From: Cynocephalus volans
Lineage: Eukaryota; Chordata; Mammalia; Dermoptera; Cynocephalidae
Direction: 5' to 3'
Assembly: GCF_027409185.1 (NCBI RefSeq)
Contig: NC_084462.1
Location: forward strand, 185,694,071-185,758,070
DNA: 64,000 nucleotides
Shown here: positions 22,871 to 34,388 of the stretch, in pieces
How positions within the stretch are numbered: the stretch's first letter is position 1
How the letters are laid out: every line of letters starts with the position of its first letter
Made by a program: the position numbers and the translations under genes
The notes under the pieces: model-generated
What the model was told of the DNA's origin: nothing
Database searches by the model: none
Seen by the model: the letters and a program-made list of their open reading frames with translations, nothing else

Positions 22871-24138
22871 ACAGGGGACTGAGAGAGAATAGCTGGGGGG
22901 CCACCCAGGGCAGGTGGCTGATTGCTGCTAGCCACTTGCAAGGGCCATAGTGACAGTCAATAACTTCCATGAACCCCTCTAAAGCTATGGCAATTCTGTT
23001 GTTATTTCTTGCTAACCAGGTAAAATCTGTTAATTTATACATGAGGACAATTTTTTCAGATTCCTTAGCATAACAGCGCAGAGCAGTAGTCCTTCCTTTT
23101 TGAAGCAAATTGGCAGTTTGGTTGACTAAGGTATACACCCTGGGGCCCCTCCCAAAGGATACATGGACCCATTGGATGGCCGTGTTGTCTTGGACCAGCA
23201 CGGCCATCATAGATTGCTGGCTGTCAATAAGCCACAACTGCAATGGTTTGGTAATACTGAACCTTCCGAGTTGAGCCTGATTTAGCCGGTCTTGGATGGT
23301 GCGGAAGCAGTCCTGATGTTTTCTCTGCAACACGATTTTTTGAGTGTCACTGTGGGTTCGCAGCAACTCAAACAGGGGACTGAGATCCCCTGTTGACAAG
23401 GGTAGCCAGGGCCGAAGCCAATTAATTTCTCCCAATACCTTCTGTAGCTCTATCGGGGTGTATTCAGTTTTAACAGATAATTGCGGTTTAAAGGGGCTGA
23501 CCCCCTCCAGCGTTAACAGTGAACCCAATATTTTAAAAGGAGACACCATTTGGGTTTTATCAGCAGAAATACACAGATTTCCTTGTGTTAAGCATTTTAG
23601 CAACACTTGGTAAGCCGCTGACAGCCCCTCCAAAGAGGGGCTGCCCAAAATATTGTCATCCATATAAACATATAGCGTGACATGTGGGGAGTTGCAAGAC
23701 AGGTTGAAGCAGCTGGTACATATAATTTTGACAAAAGGCAGGACCCTTGGCCATGCCCTGGGGCAAAACTACCCACTTGTAATGCTGGTCTGGTCCATGG
23801 TAATTGACAGATGGGACGGAAAAGGCAAATTTCTCACAATCCCGGGGGTGTAAAGGGATAGAAAAGGAGTCCTTGAGGTCGACCAATGCCAAGTAGAAGT
23901 GGCTGGGAATGGCAGGAACCCAGGGCATTCCCCGAAGGCATGTTCCCTGGATTACCATGCGCTTGTTAACTTCCCAAAGGTCTTGGAGCATTCTCCACTT
24001 GCCTGATGACTTGCGGATTACAAACACAGGGGTGTTCCAGGGACTAGAGGAAGAGCGTATGTGGCCCAACTGCAGCTGTTCGATAATGATATCTTTTAAA
24101 GCCATTAACTTGGAGGATGGGAGGGGCCACTGCTCCAC
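22870..24138 (-). pseudogene. Class II provirus reverse transcriptase
   Basis: The N-terminal half (23656-24138) has 'EQWPLPSSKLMALKDII', 'SPWNTPVFVIRKSSGKWR' and 'LVDLKDSFSIPLH' (finger/palm, first Asp). It ends in a stop just at the active site. The YMDD box itself is intact in another frame at 23655-23666 and opens the second ORF (22707-23663), which continues through 'ILGSLLTLEGVSP' and 'GEINWLRPWLPL'. So one frameshift sits at the catalytic box. YMDD rather than YVDD, and the thumb block, favour a betaretrovirus-like origin. Confidence 0.9.
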
Positions 24139-24190
24139 CCATACTGGTGGGCCCTCCTTCCACCTGATGGGGGGGTCAGGGCAGTGGCAC

Positions 24191-24665
24191 TTAGGACTGG
24201 GGGTTCACTATGATTCTGGAGCGGGGTTGATGGGATCTTGCTCTCTCGAATTCAAGATCCCTTCGATAATTGGGAATGCTACTGAATCGTGGGGCAGGAT
24301 CGTGAAACTGCTGCTGGTATTCCTCCTCATCCAGAAGGTCGTCATAAAACCCCTTGTGGTAGGTGGTAATATATGCATCAGTCTGCCCTAGGATATCCTG
24401 CCCTAGAAGATTGGCATTAAGCCCCGATGCAATAAGTGGCTTGAATTGACCCACCAAGCCATCAGCGTCCTTCCACTGGATGTATGTTTTGGTTTCATAT
24501 GAAGGTGTTTGGCCCCCTACCCCAAGGATTTTAGGCCGGGGGACAAGCTCCCAGTTGGGCGGGTCTCCTCCCTTTGGAGGACGGTGCAGTCCACTCCTGT
24601 ATCTATAAGGCAGCAGAACCACTTTCCCCCGATAGTGATGTCCATCTTAGGTCTAACCCCCTCAA
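24191..24665 (-). pseudogene. Class II provirus protease
   Basis: The aspartic protease active site is readable as 'CLIDTGVDCTVL' (DTG codons 24595-24603), preceded by 'MDITIGGKWF'. The C-terminal motif follows as 'NLLGQDILGQ', where relatives have 'LLGRDLL'. A frame change lies between the active site and the ORF 24191-24622. The tail is basic (about 24200-24270). No dUTPase upstream was recognised. Confidence 0.8.
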
Positions 24666-24821
24666 CGATGGGGACAGTCCTGTTGGTCCCAGGGGCCTTT
24701 CTTGTGTTTGGACACGATAGCTCCGCTTCTGGCGGACTTGAACTACTCCTTTGGGATAATGGGGCTGGGAGGATCCCCCCACCTAGTTTAAAGGGTTGCT
24801 ATGCTTGTCATACTTGGATCG

Positions 24822-24972
24822 GCACTCCCTCTTCCAGTGGAATCCCCACTGGCACCAGGGGCAGGGGGTAGAGGGCTGCCCGGCTTACCCCTCCTGGGGG
24901 GTGCCCCGGGGGTGAATCCTGTCCCTTGGGGCACTGTTTCTTAAAGTGCCCAATTTCCCCACAGCTGAAGCA
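24822..24972 (-). pseudogene. Class II provirus nucleocapsid, two CCHC knuckles
   Basis: Two complete zinc knuckles are visible: CFSCGEIGHFKKQC (24931-24972) and CPWCQWGFHWKREC (24822-24863), both CX2CX4HX4C. The 67 bases between them are not a multiple of three, so a frameshift separates them. Two knuckles fit a betaretroviral nucleocapsid. Confidence 0.88.
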
Positions 24973-25204
24973 CTATCTTTCTTGGGGCCCAGTTTTACTG
25001 GGGAGGGCCAAAGAGGCCATAGCTTGGGGCATGGCCTCTGGTAAGGCTTCTGTTTGGGCCCTCAGGGTGGAAGAAAGAGATTGCGACTGGTGATGTTGTG
25101 TCCCCACATCCGTGGCAGCTAGGACCCACCATTCCAGGGCTCTTTCTTTAAGACCAGTGCAGGCCAGTTTGTGGTTGGCGGTCATTCTTTCCCACACCAG
25201 CATT

Positions 25205-25887
25205 TTAATAAATTGATCCCTTAAGGGACTGGGGGGGGGACTTCCTCTTGATACTTTCCTCAACCCAGGCAATAAAGGATGGGAGGTCGTCAGTAGGCCT
25301 TTGGGTAATACCCGATATCGGGGGTTCTGAAGGGCCCTCTGCGAGTTTCCTCCATGCAGATAGCGTGGCTGCCCTGACCTGATCCTGGTAAGGAGGGGGA
25401 ATTGCTGCTTGCTGTATCCCTGTACTGTACTGGTCTGTTGTCCCTGAGAGCATCCCGAATGTGATGGGGATTGGGGGGTTGGCGGCTCGGTTTCTTTCAG
25501 CTTGCTGATGACATTCCTCCTCGTAGAAGGCACAAAACTTAATGTAAAGGTTGCTGGCAGCACTGCCCGGCACAGCATTTTCCAATTCTGGGTAGTACAG
25601 GGCTGGTGGGCCAGCCCTTGGAGAATGGTTTCAGACCATGGGGAGTTAGGGCCGTCCTCAGCTACTGCCTTCTTTAGCTCTTTTAGGTCTCCCACCTCCC
25701 ATGGGTACCAAAGGGACGGTCTATTGCCCCCCGGGTTAACATTTATGGGGTAGGCTTGGGGCTGATTAGTACCTGCTGGCTGACACTCCCAGGGGTCCCT
25801 GAACACCTTAAGTGGTGCAGTAAAGGGTGGGGGAGGCCCCCAGGCAGCCATCAGGGCACCTGTTTGCCCCTTGAGCCATAGGGTCAC
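25205..25887 (-). pseudogene. Class II provirus gag: capsid
   Basis: The N-terminal part (frame 24973-25887) has 'YPWEVGDLKELKKAVAEDG' and 'ETILQGLAHQPCTTQNWK', in the style of betaretroviral CA. The frame then shifts to 25205-25585, with 'RAATLSAWRKLAEGP' and the major homology region as 'QRPTDDLPSFIAWVEESI'. The zinc knuckles follow downstream. Confidence 0.75.
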
Positions 25888-26375
25888 TGGGGCTCCTCTG
25901 CATAGGGGCTAGGTACTTGCCCTCCAGAGGTGGGAGGGGAGGATAAAGACTGTGTTGAATCCCCTCTTGTGAGGCGGTCAGGAGGAAGTGAATTCGCATC
26001 TTCCACCTTTTTGGCTGAGCCCGCCATTTGGGCTCGCTCTTGGGTGAATTGTGCCCAATGGCATTCCACTTCCACACTCTCTGACCCACCCATGGAGGGG
26101 GCTGGGAAGCAGAGCTTAAGGGCTGACAAGCTGGCGTAAAACCCCAAGGGTGGCTCGACCCCCTGGTGAACCTCCCTCTGCCAGACCAGAGTTTGCACTC
26201 GGTCCCAGGTTTCAAATGAGAAGAAGTTCACTGAGGGGACCCAGGGGGCTGCCATTAAGATGGTCTCCCATGTTCTGTGGCCTGTGGTGTCAGAGAGGTT
26301 GATCCCGTGACTTTTAAGCAGATACCACAGTGCCTTAAGGGCCAGATCGTCTCCTTTACTAGACACACCACCCAT
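25884..26375 (-). pseudogene. Class II provirus gag: matrix
   Basis: The likely gag start is the ATG at 26375, giving MGGVSSKGDD, with Gly2 as a myristoylation site. An upstream in-frame Met at 26471 lacks that context. The frame is open to the TGA at 25884-25886 and includes a Pro/Ser-rich tail (about 25890-25960) fitting the segment between MA and CA. Confidence 0.72.
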
Positions 26376-26681
26376 CCTTATACTTAGATTACGAGGACAA
26401 AAAACACTCAAAAGTGAAATTAAACTGGCCACAGCAGACGTTGGCCCCCGACAGATTTGGACACCCAACAAACATACACTTACATGGAACAGAAATAAAG
26501 GGGGGACTGATGGCCCACGTCACTCACCCAATTCCTTTTTGTGCTTGATCCCACAGGGTGTTGACCCCTCTCACACTCAGAGGTTCCCAGACAAAGGCTT
26601 AGCTTCACCGTCAGTTGCCAACCATCCCGCGGCTGGCCAGGCTCCCCTGAGTGGGAGGAGACATGGAGAGTAAAGTAGTTT

Positions 26682-26699
26682 TCTTCACACAGGGCATCA
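26682..26699 (-). other. Primer binding site, tRNA-Met-like
   Basis: The minus strand reads TGATGCCCTGTGTGAAGA, two bases after the 5' LTR. It matches the complement of the elongator tRNA-Met 3' end at 15 of 18 positions, and all three differences are transitions. The tRNA sequence is from memory. Confidence 0.7.
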
Positions 26700-26701
26700 A
26701 C

Positions 26702-27195
26702 TGCTGGGTTCAACCAGCAGGTTTTTCCTCCCTTTCCTAACCTCTCCCATGCCGAACCCAAGAGTGAGCTGCCCTAATGCTTCACCCCTCAGCCCTAGAG
26801 ACGGCCAGAGGATCTCCCTGGGGGGAGTGAGTGATCTGCCCACCAACCCAGCCCCGAAGAAAGGACACTCAGACGCAGCAGGGGTTCCATTAATCAGTTC
26901 CGTTTATTGTTTGCTAAGCAAGCGTATTTATGCTTTGCCAGCGGGAGAGTTTCCTCCACCCAGCCAATCAGGGTGAAAATCACATGGTCATGCATGGGGG
27001 TTCCTTAAACAGTCATGCCTTGATAACGATCATGGAAAATCAGGGCTGCCAATGGAATTAAACAAAAACAAAATGCAGAACCCAGCTGTCCCCTCCCACC
27101 TTGCTTCCTCTCAGCGCCATCTTTAGGTGGCCGCATGGAGAGGGCCTTGCCTAAATCGCCATTTTGGGGTTACTGAATTGCATATGAGCCCAACA
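26702..27195 (-). mobile_element. 5' LTR of the class II provirus
   Basis: It pairs with 20374-20876: same TG...CA ends, AATAAA box and U3 blocks. The largest difference is a gap of about 8 bases near 27015. It is followed on the right by the target-site duplication CCCCAC (27196-27201). Confidence 0.93.
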
Positions 27196-27940
27196 CCCCA
27201 CCACTTCTATTTAATATTTAGAATTACCAGCCAGAGCAATCAGGCAATATAAAGAAATAAAGAACCTACAGATTGGAAAAGAGAAGTGAAAATGTCAGTC
27301 TTTTCAGAAGACATGTAAACCTACTTGGTACTTTTAGGCATGGTGAAAGAACATAAAGAATGGCCAGGAAAGCATTCTTTGTAAGTGTGTGTACTAAGAG
27401 TTGCGGCCTTGTGTGTGTGATCCAGTTGTGTATCACTCTCTCAGCCCTTCTTCACATCTGCTCCACACCATTGGCAGTCGCAGTCATTTGAGTGCATATA
27501 TGGGGTGTGGCCATTGATGACATTGGCCATATACATTTTGGGTGTTCAATAATACATTTTGCTATATGTATACATTGTGAAATGATTAATGAAAGTGATG
27601 ATTATACGTATCACTTCACATAGCTATCATATGTATGTGTGTGTTGAGAACACTTAAGATGCACCCTCAGAATTTATGAAGTACAAAATGCATCATTACT
27701 AGGCAGTGTCACAAGGGTGTACATCAGATCTCCAGAAATTACTCATCCTGTTTCATAGAAGCTTTGTAAGCTTTAAACAGTGTCCCTTGATTTGCACAAC
27801 TCCAGTTCTCTGAAAACCACCATTTGGCTCTCTGTATTTGACTGCATATATGGGGTCTGGGTTCCATTAAGGGTTAACAGCCAGCACACCCTGTTCTCTG
27901 ACCACTGTGTGACCCTAGCATCCCATGGTCTTGTTCACTA
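27196..27940. mobile_element. Right target-site duplication, L1 resumption and L1-like 3' debris
   Basis: 27196-27201 is the second CCCCAC. From 27202 the interrupted sense L1 ORF2 continues to about 27330. Around 27540-27830 an antisense L1 3'-end-like piece ('tatacattgtgaaatgatta') follows. No gene was seen. Confidence 0.7.
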
Positions 27941-28703
27941 AGGTGTTCTGAGGCTGGCGGAGCCATCTGGACTCACTCTGACATAGGTGTGTGACTTACT
28001 ATAGGTGAACTGGCATCAGCAGCAACTTGTGCCCCTCAAGAGATGCAGGACTGTCCTGCACTAGTGCCTGAGTTGCCTAGTTATACGTGCAAAAGACACA
28101 TGGGCATAGGTAAGGAAGCTTCAGGGAACCAACCTGTCACCTGTTGGTGGTTCCACAGATGGATGAATACATGAGATGGGCATTAACAGATTGAGCGAGG
28201 TCGATTGCATTGACGGACAAATCTTTATTCAAAATCACAATGGACAGGGGTGTGTCTATGTGAGAAAAGTGGTTCCTATACAAACAAAACGTGTTTGACA
28301 CAGGACGTAGAGTACAAGGTTACGACACACAGAAAATAGGCTTTGTTTCTTTTTCAGTTAAATCATTTCCAGTCAATGATGTTCAGAATCTTCTGGAAGA
28401 TCTGTTTATCGTGAATGAAACATGAGTCTCAGTGAAACAATGGCCCTATAGACAGTTCACATCTCATCTGAAAAAAAAGACATGCCAGTTTCTCCCTCAC
28501 TAACAGAGTGAGGATGAGAGAAATTCAAAACATAAAGAAAAAGGCATGAAGTGTCCCAGAGGACATCTGAGAAGTTGGAGAGGACAGGAAATCCCTAATT
28601 TCTACAGGAAACACTTCACTGTCCTCTGCACCTGCCACTGGCACGAGGCCCCTGAGTTCAGTGTGTCCTGCGCGCCCCCTGGTGGTCAGCGCTCCCTGCA
28701 GTA

Positions 28704-28742
28704 GGTTCGTGTCTGGGTTCCCACTGACGTCCCCTCACAGAA
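28704..28742 (-). promoter_or_regulatory. Broken V RSS of the IGHV3 pseudogene
   Basis: Nonamer ACACGAACC (28704-28712) and the 23-bp spacer are kept, but the heptamer is TTCTGTG (28736-28742). The first three bases, CAC, needed for RAG cleavage are lost. Confidence 0.9.
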
Positions 28743-29200
28743 TTTTTCACACAGTAATACACAGCCATGTCCTCAGCTCTCACATTTTTCATTTGCAGAT
28801 GCAGCGTGCTCTTGGCATTTTCTCTGGAGATGGTGAATCGGCCCTTCACGGAGTCTGCATAGTTTGTGCTTCAACCATACCAATCAGTGGGTGAGACCCA
28901 CTCCAGCCCCTTCCCTGGAGCCTGGCAGGCACAGTGCATGTCGTAGTCAACAAAGGTCAATCCAGAGGCTGCACTGGAGGGTCTCAGGGATGCACCCAGG
29001 CTCTACCCAGCCTTCCCCAGACTCCACCAGCTGAACCTCACACTGGAAATCTGCAAACACAGAGACATTCTCTTCAAGAAAAGTCTCACGCACATCTACT
29101 GTTTCACCTACATACACTCACATTTTCAATGTCTGTCTTTCTCCATTATATGACCTTTTAATACAGAAATAAGGGAAAGCCAGCTCAGTCCAAACTCCAT
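28743..29200 (-). pseudogene. IGHV3 pseudogene (unit B)
   Basis: Leader exon 29155-29200 (46 nt, MEFGLSWLSLISVLK) and V exon 28743-29050, homologous to the intact IGHV3 at 46338-46797. FR1 begins [15 protein letters not shown] and FR3 reads [17 protein letters not shown]. Lesions: an extra base after 'EPG' shifts the frame; the first Cys codon is AGT; the conserved Trp is Cys, and the Arg two codons later is also Cys; stops follow in CDR1/CDR2. The second Cys remains (YYCVK). The RSS heptamer and the octamer (ATGCAGAT, 29335-29342) are also damaged. It is dead at coding, promoter and recombination level. Confidence 0.95.
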
Positions 29201-29334
29201 GATGAGTCATCTATGTTCAGTCCTGCTTAATGTACTGGAGCACCAGGGAATCTGGGGCTGGGGCTGCTCTCCCAGAGCTGCAGGGTCGGGTCTGAGCTGC
29301 TTTTCTTCAGCAGAGGGAGGCCCTATCTGCATGT

Positions 29335-29342
29335 CCTCCTGC
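29335..29342 (-). promoter_or_regulatory. Mutated octamer (ATGCAGAT) of the IGHV3 pseudogene
   Basis: It sits in the same place as ATGCAAAT at 46922-46929 of unit C, with one base changed. Confidence 0.8.
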
Positions 29343-31140
29343 TATACAGCAAGCTCTGTGGTGGGAGCCTAGGAAGAGGGCGGAGTCCAGAGCAGATGTG
29401 AGCGTCTTGGTGGAGATGGGGACAAAAATTACATTTGTGAAAATATGATTTTTATTATATGCTTGTAACTTGGTAAAAATTTTTAATTCATCTTATGTTA
29501 TATTTGCTCATAAACACAAAATATTTGATGCAATTCAGAACGCTAATTCTTTATACAGGTGTACAGTTATAAACCGAATCATCAAAGGATTATGCAGTGT
29601 ATCCAAGTGCTCATGTATGGTCAGAGGGAGCCTCAGTGTCTGGGTCTGTGCTCCACACCACGGATCCAACACCAGGACAGAGCTGGGCCTGCCTACTGAC
29701 ATTTGCCTGGTTAGATTCTCCTTCCTGTAATCACACTTTGTGAATTTGCTGTGTTCTGTCTTTTATTTCCATCGTATATAGAGAACCAGAGTTCATGCAA
29801 ATGCACCTTAAAGAGTCTCTACCATTATATGTTTTAGGATCGTTCTATCTCTCCTCTACTGTAACATACTTTTATCTGCAACAACCCTATGGAATTATAA
29901 TAGATATAATGCACAGCACATATTTAAAGTGTTTCCTGTGGTTCTTCTGTGATTTCCTCTTCCCATTCCTTCCTTCCTCACTGCCCACGCCCAGGCAACT
30001 CATGACCTTCTTTATGTTACTTCTTAGTAGTTTCTCTCTCCTAGAATTTAAGTAAATGGAACTTGGAGTAAGGACTTTCATTGTTTATCATATTTCTCTG
30101 AGATCATTATGGGAAATGCAGTCTTGTTCTTGTGTGAATCAGGCACTCATGAGTTTTAACACTGAGTGGGATCACAATGTGTGAAAGTCCCCCCTTTTTT
30201 CAGTTTACCAGTTGATGGGAATTTGGATTGTGTCATTTCTGGATATCATTACTTAAGCCGCTACAAATGCAAATGTAGAGATAAAGTACTTTATCTTATT
30301 CTTTCAACAAACACAACAAAAATAGGAAGTCCATGATATAAGTGGCAAATTAGCACGTTTTCTTAAACAAATCAAATAGTAAAGTTAACAAGACAAACAG
30401 CAAACCTGAAATCTGGAGAGAGTAGTTTTCAGGCAAAACAGGACCAAAACTTAGCTCACCTGGGTCAGAGATCACTAGACGGCAGACACACTAGAATAAA
30501 GATGAAATTAGAAATATTTCATGAATTTCCAAATGTCCAGTGTGCTAAAGCATCAGAGTGTGAATCTGGCAGGATGCACATACCTGCAGGGTCCTAACTT
30601 CTTTCTGGCTTCTCCAGGGTTGGGGAGAATCACTCAGCTCCGGCCTCCTGGGCTGGTGCTCAAGGGAGAGAGGAGCAGCCCCCCTGCCTAGTGCTCCAGC
30701 AGCTCCCCCAGATCCTCCACACGACAAGTTATCAATGTGCATGGGAGGCAGCAAAGCCAATATTTATGCTTTATATTTTGAGAAACTGCTGAACCGTTTT
30801 TTGAAATGGATATAAAATTGTACGTTCTCACCAGCATTTGATGAACAAACCAATTTGTCCACATCCTCATCAATATCTCTTATTACTCTTCACTTTTATC
30901 ATGTTCATACAACGTGGCACAAAACAGAAACTTAAAACATAAAAGAACCTAAATACTGAACACTGCATGTTACTAATTCCACTTATGAAAATTATCCAGA
31001 ATAGGCCTGCATGGAGACAGAAATTAGGTTAGTGGTCCTGGACCTGGATAAGGAGGAGGAAGGGAGGACTGGAAAGTGACACTGAAGAGACGTGTTCCTT
31101 TTTGGTTATTCAAATAATCTAAACTTAAATTCTGTTGGTG
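29343..31140. other. Non-coding stretch between IGHV3 and L1 (unit B)
   Basis: It aligns with 46930-48800 in unit C. Short minus-strand ORFs at 30545-30760 and 48240-48455 share sequence but not length or stops, so I do not call a gene. Confidence 0.45.
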
Positions 31141-31880
31141 GTTGCAGAAATTTTGTTAATTATTTTGTGAGTACCGTATACTGAAGTCTTCTAAACTGCA
31201 CACTTTCATAGGTAGCTTTTATCATAAGTAAAATATATTTCAATAAGTTTAAAAATCTATCCATCATTTTCAAATATTAATACAGTTATACAATTTTATA
31301 CAGTTTATAACCCCCATGAAATGTACTTTTCTGAAATAAACAGCAAACATATTGTGATGTCAGTAATTTAAAGGATATGAGAGCATGAGAAACTGTGTGG
31401 TATTTTGATATAGTCCAGTTTGTTTATTTTCTCTTTTGCTGTTTGCGTTTTCTGGCTCATGTTCATAGTCTGTGCACACACCTAGTTCCTGAATTGTTTC
31501 ACCTACATTTTGTCTTAGTGTTATTTAAGTTTCAGGTCATATAATTGTCTTTAATTCACTTTGAGTTGATTTTAGTATATGGTGTGAGGTAAATACCTGG
31601 TTTCATTGTTCTGCTTATGGACATCCAGTTTTCCCTGCATCACTTGTTGAGAGGAAGTCTTGTCTGCAATGTAGATTTTTGTTGCCTTTGTCCAATATCA
31701 GATGGCTGTGAGCCTGAGGGGTGATTTCTGTGTTCTCAATTCTGCTCCACTGGTCTGACTGTCTATAGTCAGTACTAATAGTGTCTACAGTCAGTAACAA
31801 TACATTTCAAAATAGCAAGGAGAGTAAGTTTCAACTGTCTTCCCTCAAAAATTATAATGTGATGTGATGGATATATTGAC
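31140..31880 (-). mobile_element. L1 ORF2 in antisense, then sense 3' UTR (unit B)
   Basis: 31430-31800 is antisense ORF2 ('actttgagttgattttagtatatggtg'). From about 31800 a sense L1 3' UTR begins, is cut by the LTR-ended insertion and resumes at 32488 ('catcattatgttcctcataaatg'). The copy in C is 48840-49592. Confidence 0.72.
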
Positions 31881-32482
31881 CTTCTTCCAGTTGTCGAGAA
31901 GACAAAACATCACTAAAGCCAAAATGTCTCATTAGATTAGTTCTACTATGTTTCCATTTGTATTGTCAGGGCTAGTGCTCAGACCCTTCAAACCCATTGT
32001 ACAAAATGGGTGACAAACCCCTCACATGCCAGGCTGGGTCACCAGACACTTCACACACAGGTCCACGCTACATAATTGGAAAAGATCCTGGTACCATTGG
32101 CAGATGACATGAGCTCCATCTTCAGCGACAGCAGCAGCATCTTACATGTTCGGCAGATTTCAGGTCGAGGAGGTGGTGGTGGCAGTGGCCTTGCGGAGGG
32201 TCCCGGTGGCACTGGTAGCAACAGCTTGGTCAACACCCTCCAGAAGCAGGAGAGGCTTCCCATAGCCCCTGTGGACCTCCCAGGGGTGGGGAGAGCACCA
32301 TGGGTCAGAGCCACTCATCCTTTATACTTCAGTCCATAACCCAGGTCACCTGGGTGCACATGCGCAATTACATTAGACAGTAACCAAGGAACACCTGGGC
32401 GCACGTGCATATTTACATCAAATGCTCCGCAATATTTTGAACATCTGAGGGGTCCTGACCATTTTCCTGTATTTTCCCAACA
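31881..32482. mobile_element. LTR-ended insertion in L1 3' UTR (unit B copy)
   Basis: Same element as 49593-50772. The right end CCCAACA abuts GATCT (32483-32487). The left end is damaged here. On the minus strand a TATA-like GTATAAAGG lies near 32320, suggesting an LTR promoter in that direction. About 190 bp at 31975-32165 is absent from the C copy. Family not recognised. Confidence 0.55.
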
Positions 32483-34349
32483 GATCTAATTATTCCACAT
32501 TATATACATTTATCAAAACATCATTATGTTCCTCATAAATGAATACAATTATGATTTATCACATAAGATGATATTAATAAATAGAGAAGGAGATATAGCC
32601 TCTCTCAGACCACACAGTGGTAAAGGATCAAGACGTCCCTCAGAAATCACGAATAAGCTGAGGACAGCCACCAGCACAGCTCCTATTCGACACCTTCAGT
32701 GTGACAAGTGGAAGTAAACAAGCAGCAACCAGAAGGAAACATCAACACAGCCCTTTTCTCCAGGTGTGACACGAGGAGTTCTGGGTTCAGGTCTCACAAT
32801 AAGAAGCTTGGGTGTCATCACTCCCATCCAGACAAAAGTAAAAACTCTGAACGAAATGAAAATTGGTGACAATTCTTGAATCTGTAAAAGAATGAAGTCA
32901 CAGGGTGAACGGCTGTCCTCAAAATGGAAGATGCAGCCAGGAAGACACAGAGGGTCATAACCTGTCAGATTAGAAACTCATGAGCAGAAACCTCCGTGGG
33001 ACCCAGGACTGGGGGAGAAAAACCAGAGCTGCAGCTGAAGAATTGCTGAAGACTCAGAGCTGGGAAGTCTGAGAGTTGGGTGCAGCCCAGTGCAATGGTC
33101 TCAGGGATCCCCAAACTTTAAACTCTACCTCAGGGGCCCAACCGTGTTCTCGTAGAAAATATCAGAGAAGAATCCTGATGTTCACAGCAGAGAAAGGGAG
33201 GAAGGAGCCGTTCTGAAGTACCCCAGAGCATGACCTTCTCTATAAGAAGCCTTGACCTCAGGAGAAGCGAGTTTAGCTGATCCTAATGGATTGCAGATTC
33301 ATCAGAGCATCATTGACCTGAGAGAAGAGAAAAAATGAATCCCCTCCCCCTCCCACAAGAGACTTGCAGTGTCCCCTAAAGGAGGGTAAAGGGAGAAGCA
33401 CTTGGGAATGTCACACCCAGGACACGGCTCACTACAGGACAGAACTCATCCTAGGACTGTGCACTGCTTCCCCAGTCCCACAGTTTACCCACATCCACAG
33501 GGCTTCTGTATCATGACAGAGAAAAACTAAAACATAACATGCACCTTAGACACGATTTAAGAAGTGTCCATGAAAATGTAGTCCACAAAGGAGACAAAAA
33601 CAAAGACATCAGGGGACATTTTATTGGGTCTGTTGCTCATCTTGTCATCTTATCCTGTCTTGTCTTTGAGAGACCCAGCCCAAAATTCAGCCCAGCGGGA
33701 CTCTGTTGGTTTTTAGCTTTGTGCTTGTCACCATGAATCCTCCACATGGACATAGAAGAGCTGTGTGTGGCCCTCAGGCATCTGCTTCTCCATCCAGGAC
33801 ACTGAGGAATGGACAGAGAGTGGGACAAATCCTCAACATCAATGTCCACAGTGTGGATGAGGATCCAGAGGCTAAACTGCCCCATTGAGGATAGAGACGC
33901 CGTGGGCAGGGGTCCTGTAGGATGATAGTAACCATGTGGGTGTAGCTGCACTTTATTTAGGGAAAAATGCTGATTTAGGGACAGGGTACTCCTGGACAGA
34001 TGTAATGTTTGGGGAAAATAATAATAGATCATAATGATTTGTGTGTCAGGACAAAGACAGGTCAAGAAAAACTCAAGGAGGAAAAGCCCTCAGTGAAAAG
34101 AACCTTCTCATCTGCACATGAGGAAAGTTCCTTCACTCTGTGTTGCCTGTAGTGAGAATGTGAGAAATTAGAGTCACAAAGAATAAAGGACATGATCCTC
34201 AGGGGCATCTGGGAGTCAGCAGAGCAGAGGAAACCTCAGATCCCAAGAGGAACCCCCATGCCCTCTCTGCACCTGCTCCATGGGGCACAGGAGCTGGGTG
34301 GGCCTTGAGCGCCCCCTGCAGCCCAGACCCCTCCTGTATCCTGCAGGGA

Positions 34350-34388
34350 GGTTTGTGTCTGGGCTCACGCTGACTTCCTGTCACTGTG
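34350..34388 (-). promoter_or_regulatory. V RSS, 23-bp spacer (IGHV4, unit B)
   Basis: Heptamer CACAGTG (34382-34388), spacer 34359-34381, nonamer ACACAAACC (34350-34358). Confidence 0.96.

Larger units (their letters stand above)
20374..27195 (-). mobile_element. Class II (type D-like) endogenous provirus, minus strand
   Basis: A 6822-bp provirus with two LTRs, PBS, gag, pro, pol, a truncated env and PPT, inserted into an L1 of opposite orientation. Betaretrovirus-like marks: 6-bp target duplication, two CCHC knuckles, YMDD, and the 'INWLRPWL' thumb block. The TM, however, is gamma-type ([10 protein letters not shown] and CX6C-C region), the combination known from type D simian retroviruses. 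SU is absent: the integrase end and the TM heptads are only some tens of bases apart. Every gene has stops or frameshifts. A hand alignment of the LTRs gives about 44 mismatches over about 490 bp, so the insertion is old. Confidence 0.93.

Noticed and set aside
32051-32339. Overlapping Pro/Gly-rich ORFs on both strands
   Set aside because: They lie in the LTR-ended insertion, come from GGT/CCA-rich sequence and are not kept in unit C.
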